This document shows, in pieces, positions 32,956 to 41,313 of a stretch of DNA of 64,000 bases (position 1 is its first letter; every line of letters starts with the position of its first letter). Position numbers and translations under genes: made by a program. The notes under the pieces are model-generated. The model was given only the letters and a program-made list of their open reading frames with translations. It did not search any database and had not been told where the DNA came from. Origin of the DNA: JBECKR01 sp040235415 (lineage in GTDB: Bacteria; Acidobacteriota; Polarisedimenticolia; Polarisedimenticolales; Polarisedimenticolaceae). The stretch spans positions 1 through 64,000 of the forward strand of contig JBECKR010000123.1 in assembly GCA_040235415.1 (NCBI GenBank). Reading direction: 5' to 3'.

Positions 32956-34794
32956 TCAATCCAGCTGGAACTGCGAGAGGTACCGATCCACGTCGTGCTG
33001 CTTCGCGTTCGGCTGCTCTTCCTTGAACAATACGTGGTTCTCGAGCACGAGAACGTCCATGTTCGTGGCCAGGAAGCAGCGGTAGGCGTGTTCCGGCGAG
33101 CACACGATCGGCTCGCCCCGGACGTTGAAGCTCGTGTTGATGATGACCGGACAGCCGGTCTTCTCCTCGAAGCGCTTGATCAGACGGTAGTACCGGCCGT
33201 GACGGTCCCGATCGACGGTCTGGACGCGCGCGGAGTGATCCACGTGGGTGATGGCGGGCACGACCGAGCGCTTGAGCTTGAGCTTTTCGAGTCCCCGGGC
33301 GGTGGCGGCCGCACCGTCGAGGTGGGTCCGCTTGTCCCCCCGAACCGGCGCGACGAGCAGCATGTAGGGGCTCGGCTCGCTCGGGCGCATCTCGAAATAG
33401 TCGGCGACGCGTTCCTGCAGGACCGAGGGCGCGAACGGCCGGAACGACTCGCGGAACTTGATCTTGACGTTCATGACGCTCTGCATCTTCTCGCTGCGAG
33501 CGTCCCCGATGATGCTGCGGCTGCCGAGCGCGCGGGGCCCGAACTCCATCCGGCCCTGGAGCCATCCGACGACCTTCTCGGAGGCCATCTGGTCCGCGAC
33601 GAAATCGACGAGCGCCGTGTCGTCGGGGAAGTGGTGGTACCGCGCGCCGATGCCGTCGAGGTAGCGACGGATCTCGGCGTCCTCGAACCTCGGCCCGAGG
33701 AGCGAGCCGTGCTGCAGGTCGAGCTCGTCGGTCCGCCTCGGCTTGTCGAGGAGCTGGTACCACATGAACAACGCGACCCCGAGCGCCCCTCCGGCGTCGC
33801 CGGCCGCGGGTTGGATCCAGATGTTCTCGAACGGTCCCTCGCGAAGGATGCGGCCGTTGCCGACGCAGTTCAGGGCGACGCCCCCCGCGAGACAGAGGTT
33901 CTTCATCCCGGTCTCGCGATGCAGGTGCACGGCGCAGCGCATCATGATCTCTTCGGTGACCTTCTGAATCGACGCCGCGATGTCCATCTCGCGCTCGGTC
34001 AGGGGGCTTTCGGGCCTGCGCGGAGGCCCTCCGAACAGCGCGTCGAACCTCCTCGAGGTCATCGTGAGGCCCTGGCAGTAGTTGAAGTACGCCATGTCCA
34101 TGCGGAACGAGCCGTCCTCCTTGAGGTCCAGGATCTTCTCGAGGATGAGATCGGCGTACTTCGGCTCGCCGTACGGCGCGAGCCCCATGAGCTTGTACTC
34201 CCCGGAGTTCACGCGGAATCCGCAATAGTAGGTGAACGCCGAGTACAGCAGGCCGAGCGAGTGCGGGAAGCGGAGCTCGTGGCTCAAGCGGATGCGGTTG
34301 CCCCGCCCGACGCCCCAGCTCGCCGTCGCCCACTCGCCGACGCCGTCGAGCGTCAGGATCGCGGCGTCCTCGAACGGCGAGGGGAAGAACGCGCTCGCGG
34401 CGTGCGACTCGTGGTGCTCGGTGAACACGAAACGCTTGCCGAACTTGGCGTGCAGCCCGCGATTGATCTCGCGCGGGAGGTACAGCTTCTGCTTGAGCCA
34501 CACCGGCATCGCCTGCAGGAACGACTTGAAGCCGACGGGCGCGAAGGCGAGGTAGGTCTCCAGGAGCCGCTCGAATTTCAGAAACGGCTTGTCGTAGAAC
34601 CCGACGTAGTCGAGCTGCCCGGGGCGCAAACCCGCCTGCTCGAGGCAGTACTCGATCGCACGGGTCGGGAAACCCGGATCGTGCTTTTTCCTCGTGAAGC
34701 GCTCTTCCTGCGCCGCCGCCACGATCTCGCCGTCGACCACGAGGGCGGCGGCGGAGTCGTGATAGAACGCGGAGATTCCCAGAATTGTCGTCAT
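32956..34794 (-). CDS. Carbamoyltransferase (NodU/CmcH/TobZ family)
   Basis: 612-aa enzyme that transfers a carbamoyl group from carbamoyl phosphate through carbamoyl-AMP to a hydroxyl, usually of a sugar. The N-terminal Kae1-like domain starts TTILGISAFYHDSAAALV and has the metal-binding HHESHAASAFFPSPF and LTLDGVGEW. Also present are CLAGGVALNCVGNGRI and, at the C-terminus, the YrdC-like region FGPRALGSRSIIGDAR, PSVLQERVADYFE and NTSFNVRGEPIV. Length fits the family. ATG 34794 is the first codon of the conserved N-terminus. It heads the SxtJ/SxtK cassette and should decorate the EPS. Confidence 0.92.
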   Translation of the reverse strand: MTTILGISAFYHDSAAALVVDGEIVAAAQEERFTRKKHDPGFPTRAIEYCLEQAGLRPGQLDYVGFYDKPFLKFERLLETYLAFAPVGFKSFLQAMPVWLKQKLYLPREINRGLHAKFGKRFVFTEHHESHAASAFFPSPFEDAAILTLDGVGEWATASWGVGRGNRIRLSHELRFPHSLGLLYSAFTYYCGFRVNSGEYKLMGLAPYGEPKYADLILEKILDLKEDGSFRMDMAYFNYCQGLTMTSRRFDALFGGPPRRPESPLTEREMDIAASIQKVTEEIMMRCAVHLHRETGMKNLCLAGGVALNCVGNGRILREGPFENIWIQPAAGDAGGALGVALFMWYQLLDKPRRTDELDLQHGSLLGPRFEDAEIRRYLDGIGARYHHFPDDTALVDFVADQMASEKVVGWLQGRMEFGPRALGSRSIIGDARSEKMQSVMNVKIKFRESFRPFAPSVLQERVADYFEMRPSEPSPYMLLVAPVRGDKRTHLDGAAATARGLEKLKLKRSVVPAITHVDHSARVQTVDRDRHGRYYRLIKRFEEKTGCPVIINTSFNVRGEPIVCSPEHAYRCFLATNMDVLVLENHVLFKEEQPNAKQHDVDRYLSQFQLD

Positions 34795-35109
34795 GTCACT
34801 CTTTTTCTCGGGAAAGGGGGCCAGAGTTTGCCGTCACAGGGCGCCTGGAATCCATAGGAGCGCGCATGGAAACAACTACGGCTCGGTCAGGAACAGATCA
34901 AGGCGAATATACAACGAAACGCTTGCTTCCAAGCCGATCGCCAAACTCGGGACACCCCGCACCCTGCGTCGTGCGCCGACGTACCGTCGTGCCGGAAAGA
35001 TACACTCCGGACGCTACCGAAGCCACGGGCCGTTCGGGGCACACGTTGGCGATCCCCGCCCGGAAGCGTAACTTAGACCGGCGAGCGGGGGTCGTTCCCC
35101 GCCGCCGGA
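34795..35109. other. 315-bp divergent promoter region
   Basis: No gene is supported. It contains the 5' regions of the carbamoyltransferase (minus) and O-ligase (plus) genes, a TATATT -10-like element on the minus strand at 34906-34911, a weak plus-strand promoter at 35046-35074, and a GC hairpin at 35078-35108 against the O-ligase start. Confidence 0.45.
35046..35074 (+). promoter_or_regulatory. Possible sigma-70 promoter of the O-ligase operon
   Basis: TTGGCG (35046-35051), a 17-bp spacer and TAACTT (35069-35074). The match is partial, but position and spacing fit the four-gene operon starting at 35110. Confidence 0.3.
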
Positions 35110-36435
35110 ATGACCCCCATGCGCGATGTCATCGTCCTCGCACTGTTCGCCGCCGGGGCGCTCGCCGCCCTGCGCAGGCCGTTCGTCGGGGTGCTGCTGT
35201 ACTTCTGGATCAGCTTCATGAACCCGCATCGGTTCACGTGGGGATTCGCCTACAATCTGCCGCTCGCGATGGTCGCGGCCCTGGTGACGCTCGTCAGCCT
35301 CGCGCTCAATCCAAAGGATGCCCGCTTCCCGAGAACGCGAGAAACCTACCTGTTTTTGCTCCTTTGGGCCTTCATGACGCTGACCACGGCCACCGCGTTT
35401 CACCCGGCCTTGGCCCGGGAAACATGGACGGTCATCTCGAAGATCTTTTTCATGACGCTCGTGGCGGTCTGCCTCGTGACCACGCGGAAGCGGCTGATCG
35501 TCTTGCTGATCGCGATTATCGTGTACGTCGGGTCCATCGGTATCAAGGGCGCGATCTTCGGATTCTTGACCGGCGGGGAGTTCCGGGTGTGGGGACCGCC
35601 GGACTCGTTCCTCGAAGACAATAACGCGCTCGGCCTGGCGATGGTCATGATCGCACCGTTGTGTTTCTTCCTGCGCGATATCGCGGCGAAGAGGTGGCAG
35701 TCCTGGGCCTTGCTCGGAACCGCCGTCGCGTCGTTCATCAGCGCCGCGCTGACGTACTCCCGCGGGGCGCTCGTAGGCCTGGTCGCGATCGGTTTCTTCA
35801 TGTTCATGGCCTCGAAGCACAAGATCCGCACCTTGGTCGTGGGCTGCGTGCTCGTCGCGGTCGGTCTCAGCTTTCTGCCGGCATCGTGGTACGGCCGGAT
35901 GTCCACGATCGAGACGTACGAAGAGGACAACTCGGCCCAGATGCGACTCAACTCGTGGAGAATGTCGTTCAACCTCGCGGCCTCGAACCTCCTCGGCGGG
36001 GGGTTCGACTGCTTCTCGATGGACGAGTACTACCGCTACGCGCCGAATCCCAGCCTCGGTCGCACGCACAGCGGTGTCGGGAGCACGGCCCACAGCCTGT
36101 ACTTCGAGGTCATCGCGACGCAGGGGTTCATCGGGTTCGGAATCTACATGGCGTGTGTTGTGTCGATGCTCGGTTCCCTCTACCGCCTCGACAAGCTGGG
36201 ACGAACCCGAACGGATGGCGCGTGGATCACGAGTCTCAGCCGCGCACTCTTCGTGAGCTACATCGGATTCCTGACGGCCGGTGCGTTCCAATCGAAGGCG
36301 TTCTACGACATGTTCTGGGCCCTGTACGGAGCCGGAATCTCGTTGAAGGCGATCGTCCTGGCGCCGATTCCGGCGAAAGCGGCGCCCCTGGAGCGCGTGG
36401 CGCCCGCCCGAGCCCAAGCTCTGGTCAAGAACTGA
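35110..36435 (+). CDS. O-antigen-ligase-like polymerase/ligase, exosortase-A-associated type
   Basis: 441-aa membrane protein with about 11 helices of the Wzy/WaaL superfamily. The N-terminal RRPFVGVLLYFWISFMNPHRFTWGFAY is the hallmark of the probable O-glycosylation ligase of exosortase-A-associated loci. The large periplasmic loop with WRMSFNLAASNLLGGGF and THSGVGSTAHSLYFEVIATQGFIGF carries the conserved Arg/His region used by these ligases. ATG 35110 and ATG 35119 (MRDVIVLALF, closer to family starts) are both possible. It begins an operon with an SGNH hydrolase and two glycosyltransferases. Confidence 0.9.
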   Translation: MTPMRDVIVLALFAAGALAALRRPFVGVLLYFWISFMNPHRFTWGFAYNLPLAMVAALVTLVSLALNPKDARFPRTRETYLFLLLWAFMTLTTATAFHPALARETWTVISKIFFMTLVAVCLVTTRKRLIVLLIAIIVYVGSIGIKGAIFGFLTGGEFRVWGPPDSFLEDNNALGLAMVMIAPLCFFLRDIAAKRWQSWALLGTAVASFISAALTYSRGALVGLVAIGFFMFMASKHKIRTLVVGCVLVAVGLSFLPASWYGRMSTIETYEEDNSAQMRLNSWRMSFNLAASNLLGGGFDCFSMDEYYRYAPNPSLGRTHSGVGSTAHSLYFEVIATQGFIGFGIYMACVVSMLGSLYRLDKLGRTRTDGAWITSLSRALFVSYIGFLTAGAFQSKAFYDMFWALYGAGISLKAIVLAPIPAKAAPLERVAPARAQALVKN

Positions 36436-36449
36436 GGATCCCACCCGCG

Positions 36450-37664
36450 ATGAAACGAAAACTCCTGTTCCCCTTGATCGGTTTGTGTATCGGGTGCCTG
36501 GTCGTGTTTCTCCTCGGTGAGCTGACGCTTCGCGTCTTGGGCTGGGGACCTCCGTATTACACGTTCGACGCGGACGTGGGCTACGTCATTCGACCGGACT
36601 CCGCGTTTCAGGTCGAGGCCGGGGCCGAGGGGGGCACACGGACGATCCGGTCGAACTCCCAAGGTCTTCGGGACGTCGATCACGCCTACGAGAAGCCGGC
36701 GGGGGTGAACCGTGTCCTGATCCTCGGCGATTCGTTCTGTGAGGCGCTTCAAGTCGATCTCGAGGACACGTTCTTTCGAATCCTGCAAGACAAGCTCGAC
36801 CGCACCGCCGGAGGTGCGCGATACGAAGTCATCAACACCGGGGTAAGCGGTTACGGCACGGACAAGGAGCTCCTGTTCTACCGCCACGAGGGGCGCAAGT
36901 ACAAGCCGGACGTCGTGGCGCTGTTCTTCGTATTCAACGACGTCCGCAACAACGACCGCGACCTTCAATTGAAAAACTACGGTGATCGCAACGAACCGTA
37001 CTTCCGGCTCGAGCACGGCGGGCTTCGACTGCTCAACTATCCGGCTCACAGAGGATCCGACGCTCGTTTCAGGCAGCTGCTCCGTGACAACTTCTACACG
37101 TACGAGTTCGTCTGGAAGCTCGTCAAGGGAGCGGAGCTCAGTCGTCGCGCGATCGACCAGGAAAGGAAGATGCCCTTCGACTACACGATTTACGAACGCC
37201 CCGAGCCCCCGGAATGGGAACCCGCTTGGGCGATCACGGCCGCGCTGCTTCGCGAGGTCAAGAGCGAGACGGAGCGCGACGGCGCTCGATTCCTGGTCGT
37301 CGGCGTCACGAACGACCTCCAGATCCACCCCGATCATCGGGAGCGCATGATGAACGAGTACCCGTCGATGCGCGAGCAGCGCTGGGATTGGAACGTCGTG
37401 AGCGATCGTCTCGCGGCGATCTGTCGCGATTCCGGCATCGAGTACCTGGATCTCGCTCCGGCGTTCCGCGAGCGTGCGGAAGAGCATCCGTCCGATCATC
37501 TCCACTCCTTCGGCGGACACTGGACGGCCTCGGGACACGCGCTGTGTGCGGATGTGCTGTACGCCTGGCTCGAGACGAACGCAAAACCTCTCCCCGCGGC
37601 TTCGACCGATGACGGGCCGGGGAGACCGGCCGCGGTCGATCGAGATTCTCGAGGCGGCGATTGA
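36450..37664 (+). CDS. Membrane-anchored SGNH/GDSL hydrolase
   Basis: 404-aa protein with an N-terminal membrane anchor (5-28) and an SGNH-type hydrolase fold in the periplasm. Block I ILGDSFCEAL supplies Ser95 in GDS, GVSGYGTDKELL gives the block II Gly, FFVFNDVRNND block III, and SDHLHSFGGHWTASGH block V with Asp/His. Such enzymes add or remove O-acetyl groups on polysaccharides. ATG 36450 has a GAGGATC site 14 nt after the O-ligase stop. Its stop overlaps the next gene's TTG start. Confidence 0.85.
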   Translation: MKRKLLFPLIGLCIGCLVVFLLGELTLRVLGWGPPYYTFDADVGYVIRPDSAFQVEAGAEGGTRTIRSNSQGLRDVDHAYEKPAGVNRVLILGDSFCEALQVDLEDTFFRILQDKLDRTAGGARYEVINTGVSGYGTDKELLFYRHEGRKYKPDVVALFFVFNDVRNNDRDLQLKNYGDRNEPYFRLEHGGLRLLNYPAHRGSDARFRQLLRDNFYTYEFVWKLVKGAELSRRAIDQERKMPFDYTIYERPEPPEWEPAWAITAALLREVKSETERDGARFLVVGVTNDLQIHPDHRERMMNEYPSMREQRWDWNVVSDRLAAICRDSGIEYLDLAPAFRERAEEHPSDHLHSFGGHWTASGHALCADVLYAWLETNAKPLPAASTDDGPGRPAAVDRDSRGGD

Positions 37665-38866
37665 ACATCCTCTACCACCATCGAATCGGCTCCAAAGACG
37701 GTCAATTCGTGCACGTCCAGGAGCTGACCCGGGCTCTCCGGCGACTCGGGCATCGCATCATCATGGTCGGACCTTCCGCGGTCGGGCACGGGAAGTTCGG
37801 CGCGGACTCCGCATCGATCAACACCCTGAAGAAATGGATGCCGCGGTTCGCCTACGAGTCCCTGGAGTTCCTGTACGGCGTCAGCGCGTACCGCAGGCTG
37901 CTGCGCATCGCGCTCCGGGAGAGTCCCGACGGCATCTACGAACGCTACAACCTGTTCCTGCCCGCGGGTGTTTGGACGAAACGGCGCCTCGGGATCCCCA
38001 TGCTGCTCGAGGTGAACGCCCCGCTGTTCGAGGAGCGGTCGCGATACGGGCAGGGGATCTCCCTGTCACGCCTGGCGCTCTGGTCCGAGCGAACCGCGTG
38101 GCGGGGCGCCGATTACGTCCTGCCCGTCACGGACGTGCTCGCGGACCACGTCCGGCGCGCGGGTGTGCCCGCGGCGAGGACCGTCGTCATCCCCAACGGG
38201 GTGAACCGCGAGGCGTTCCTCGATCTGCCGGGCGCTGCCGACGCGAAACGAGTCCTGGGCCTCGAAGGTCGCTTGGTGCTCGGCTTCGTCGGCTTCCTTC
38301 GCGAGTGGCACGGGCTCGAGTCGGCGGTCGACTGCCTCGACGGCAACTTCGGCCCGGCCGAACCGCACCTCCTCGTCGTCGGCGATGGTCCGGCGAGGGA
38401 GAGGATCGAGGCGAGGGCCCGTACCGCCGGAGTGGCGGAGAGAGTCACGTTCACCGGCATCGTCGATCGGCCGCGGATCCCGTCGTACATCGCCGCCTTC
38501 GACATCGCCCTGCAGCCCGCCGTCGTTCCCTACGCCTCACCCCTCAAGCTGTTCGAGTATCTCGCGCTCGGACGGGCGATCGTGGCGCCGAGAACGCCCA
38601 ACATCCTCGAAATCCTGACGCACGAGCAGGATTCGTTGCTGTTCGAACCGTCGGATCTCGACGCTTTCGCGGGCGCGATCCGGCGATTGCTGCAGGATCA
38701 GGAGTTGCGGGTCCGACTCGGCCGCAACGCACGGGAGCTCGTCGACCGTCGCGGACTCACTTGGGAGCGGAACGCCGAAAAGGTGGCCGACCTGTTCCGC
38801 AGTCTCGGGGTCCGGGACGAGGCGGACCGCCCGAGAGGATCGCCGGCGCGCGGGACGGGGGCGTGA
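37661..38866 (+). CDS. Family 4 glycosyltransferase
   Basis: 401-aa GT-B enzyme: YHHRIGSKDGQFVHVQELTRAL in the acceptor domain, LGFVGFLREWHGLESAVDCL and the PLKLFEYLALGRAIVAPRTPNILEIL donor block. It resembles exosortase-A-associated group 4 transferases. The start is TTG 37661 (TTGA overlap with the SGNH stop); the first family residues NILYHHRIGS follow at once, so no longer form is needed. Its stop overlaps the start of the next transferase. Confidence 0.87.
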   Translation: MNILYHHRIGSKDGQFVHVQELTRALRRLGHRIIMVGPSAVGHGKFGADSASINTLKKWMPRFAYESLEFLYGVSAYRRLLRIALRESPDGIYERYNLFLPAGVWTKRRLGIPMLLEVNAPLFEERSRYGQGISLSRLALWSERTAWRGADYVLPVTDVLADHVRRAGVPAARTVVIPNGVNREAFLDLPGAADAKRVLGLEGRLVLGFVGFLREWHGLESAVDCLDGNFGPAEPHLLVVGDGPARERIEARARTAGVAERVTFTGIVDRPRIPSYIAAFDIALQPAVVPYASPLKLFEYLALGRAIVAPRTPNILEILTHEQDSLLFEPSDLDAFAGAIRRLLQDQELRVRLGRNARELVDRRGLTWERNAEKVADLFRSLGVRDEADRPRGSPARGTGA

Positions 38867-40179
38867 GGATGCCCGGCGCGGCCCCGCACTGCCTGTTCGT
38901 GTCGTTTCCGTTCCCCCCGATGACCGGCACGAGCGGGGTTCACCGCCCGCTGGGATTCGTCCGGAGCCTGTCCCGAGCGGGCTGGTCCGTCACGGTCCTC
39001 ACGGTCTCGCCGGCGGCGTATCCGCAGCGGTCCGACGAGCTCGTCGGCCGGATACCGGCGTCGGTCAAAGTGGTTCGGGCCTTCGCCCGAGACACGGCAC
39101 GCCACCTGACGATTCGGGGAGCGTATCCTCGGCTCGCGGCGCTGCCGGATCGGTGGGTAAGTTGGCTTCTCGGCGCCGTACCCGCAGGCGTCTACCATAT
39201 CTTGAGGCGCCGACCGAACGTTGTCTGCAGCACCTATCCGATCGCGTCGGCGCATCTCATCGCTTACATGCTCCATCGGATTTCCGGGGTCCCATGGGTC
39301 GCCGATTTCCGAGACCCGATGGTGGATGCCGGCTATCCGAGTGATCCGCGAACGCGCCGAGCCCATGCTTGGATCGATCGCCGCACCGCGGAATTCGCCC
39401 GGAAGCTCCTCTTCACGACTCCCGGGATGGTTCGTGACTACCGGCGGTCTTATCCGGATCGTGCGGCATGCGACTTCGTGTGCATCGGCAACGGCTACGA
39501 TGAGGCCAGCTTCGAGGACGTCGATCGTCCCGCAGTCGGAAGGCTCCCGGAAGGTCGCACGTTCCTGCTCCACAGCGGTGTCGTGTATCCGGTCGAGCGA
39601 GATCCGAGACCGTTCTTTGCGGCGCTGCGAGAGCTCCTGGATGCCGGGATGATCGCGGGCGATCGGTTTACCGTCCGCTTGCGCGCGACGTCCCACGATT
39701 CCGAGATCGCGGGGTTCGTCGAAGCGTTCGGCGTCGGGGCGGTCGTGGAGATCGCACCCCCGATCCCGCATCGGGACGCGATCGCGGAGATGCTCGGAGC
39801 CGACGGCCTCGTCGTGATGCAGGCCGACAATTCGAAGCATCAGATTCCCGCCAAGGTCTACGAGTACCTTCGCGCGGGGAGGCCGGTCCTGGCGTTGACC
39901 GGCCGTGCGTCCGATACGGGGCGACTTCTCGAGGAGTGCGGGGTCCGGCACGTCGCGGCGCTGGAGTCCTCAGCGGAGATCAAGGCGACGCTGCTCGACT
40001 TTCTCGCTCAGCTCCGCGCAGGGACCGTGGCGGCTCCGGATCGGGGCACGGTGGCCGCGTTCTCGCGCGACGCGCTGGGTCGTTCGTTCGAGAGGCTCCT
40101 GCGGGACGTTGCCCGGCTCGATCCGCAGAATCATCCGGACGGTCCGCGGGATATCGACGAACCCACGACACGCCGATAG
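38863..40179 (+). CDS. Family 4-type glycosyltransferase, paralogue of the 13938 gene
   Basis: About 438-aa GT-B enzyme. FPFPPMTGTSGVHRPLGFVRSL, GVPWVADFRDPMVDAGYP, LLHSGVVYPVERDPRPFF and QIPAKVYEYLRAGRPVLAL align block by block with the transferase at 13938-15227. GTG 38863 (GTGA overlap with the preceding stop) or ATG 38869 may be the start. Last gene of the O-ligase operon; its 3' end overlaps that of the convergent transferase by 49 nt. Confidence 0.86.
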   Translation: MRMPGAAPHCLFVSFPFPPMTGTSGVHRPLGFVRSLSRAGWSVTVLTVSPAAYPQRSDELVGRIPASVKVVRAFARDTARHLTIRGAYPRLAALPDRWVSWLLGAVPAGVYHILRRRPNVVCSTYPIASAHLIAYMLHRISGVPWVADFRDPMVDAGYPSDPRTRRAHAWIDRRTAEFARKLLFTTPGMVRDYRRSYPDRAACDFVCIGNGYDEASFEDVDRPAVGRLPEGRTFLLHSGVVYPVERDPRPFFAALRELLDAGMIAGDRFTVRLRATSHDSEIAGFVEAFGVGAVVEIAPPIPHRDAIAEMLGADGLVVMQADNSKHQIPAKVYEYLRAGRPVLALTGRASDTGRLLEECGVRHVAALESSAEIKATLLDFLAQLRAGTVAAPDRGTVAAFSRDALGRSFERLLRDVARLDPQNHPDGPRDIDEPTTRR

Positions 40180-41243
40180 ACCTCCTCGTACGCGGCGGCC
40201 ATCGTCGCGACGGAGAATCGCTCCTCCGCGATGCGCCGCCCGGCCGCTCCGTGACGCGCTCGGAGATCGCGCTCGGCGGCATACGCCGACAGGGCGCGAC
40301 ACAAGGCGACCGAATCGCCGGGTGGAAACAGCGCGCCGGAGATCCCGTCGGTCACGAGCTCGGGGTTTCCCCCGACCGCCGTGGCGACGACCGGAAGTCC
40401 GGAGGCCATGGCCTCGAGTATGGTGTTCGAGATCCCCTCGTTGAGCGAGCTCAGCGCGAACACGTCCGAGTCTCCGAGGATCGTGGGGACGTCCTCGCGG
40501 TTTCCGAGGAGCCTGATCCCGGCGCCGGCGAGAGGTTCGAGCTCCCGGCGCATCGGCCCGTCCCCGACGACGAGCAAGACGGCCTCCGGGTTGGCCTGCC
40601 GCATGGCCCGAAACCCGTCGAACAGCGTTCGGTGGTCCTTGATCGGATCGAGGCGGCCGCAGATCGTGACGACGAAAGCCTCCGGGGCGATTTCGAGCTC
40701 CGCTCGAACTCGTCCGCGTTGCGTCGAGGGCCGGTACATCCCGACGTCGACGCCGTTGTAGATCTGGGTGATCGGCGCGCGGACGCGCACCGTGGTTTCG
40801 AGCCAGGTGCGGAGCTGACGGGAAACGCAGGTCACCTCACGCATTCCCAGCGACAGGAACCGGCGGATGAGTATGCGTCGCGTGATGTCCCCTCTGGGGT
40901 CGTCCATCGCCCAGCCGTGCTCGCCGTGGACGACGTTCCGGACGCGTGCCAGCCTCGCCGCGATGACGCCGTCGAGCCCCCCCCAGTTTCGGGTGTGGAC
41001 GACGTCCGGCAGGATGCCCCTCAGCGCCGTGGCGAGCCGGAGCAGGAATCGCGTCGAGTGCCCTGGACCCTTGCGTAGCTCGACGACGCGCGTTCCGGGC
41101 GGGAGGAGCGCTTGCGATCCCCCGCCGCTCTCGAGGCAGACGATCACGTGCTCCAGGTCCGGCGACGCATGCCGGACCAGGGTCGCGACGCCCTTCTCCA
41201 GCCCGCCGATCCCGAAGGAATGGAGTACGTGCGCGACCCTCAT
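40131..41243 (-). CDS. Family 4 glycosyltransferase, EpsH1/PEP-CTERM-locus type
   Basis: 370-aa GT-B enzyme resembling the stp2-type sugar transferase of exosortase-associated EPS loci: MRVAHVLHSFGIGGLEKGVATL, TRNWGGLDGVIAAR, HGEHGWAMDDPRGD, CGRLDPIKDHRTLFDGF and SSLNEGISNTILEAMASGLPVVATAVGG with the E-x7-E donor motif. ATG 41243 matches the usual start; GTG 41270 would add nine residues. It follows the canonical asparagine-synthase-like gene by 70 nt in the same direction, a common pairing in such loci. Confidence 0.89.
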   Translation of the reverse strand: MRVAHVLHSFGIGGLEKGVATLVRHASPDLEHVIVCLESGGGSQALLPPGTRVVELRKGPGHSTRFLLRLATALRGILPDVVHTRNWGGLDGVIAARLARVRNVVHGEHGWAMDDPRGDITRRILIRRFLSLGMREVTCVSRQLRTWLETTVRVRAPITQIYNGVDVGMYRPSTQRGRVRAELEIAPEAFVVTICGRLDPIKDHRTLFDGFRAMRQANPEAVLLVVGDGPMRRELEPLAGAGIRLLGNREDVPTILGDSDVFALSSLNEGISNTILEAMASGLPVVATAVGGNPELVTDGISGALFPPGDSVALCRALSAYAAERDLRARHGAAGRRIAEERFSVATMAAAYEEVYRRVVGSSISRGPSG

Positions 41244-41313
41244 CGAACGCGGCGCCGGTCGGCATCGCACGGCCCGTTCGCCGGACCCGCGCCGGCGGTT
41301 TCCGGGGCCCGGC

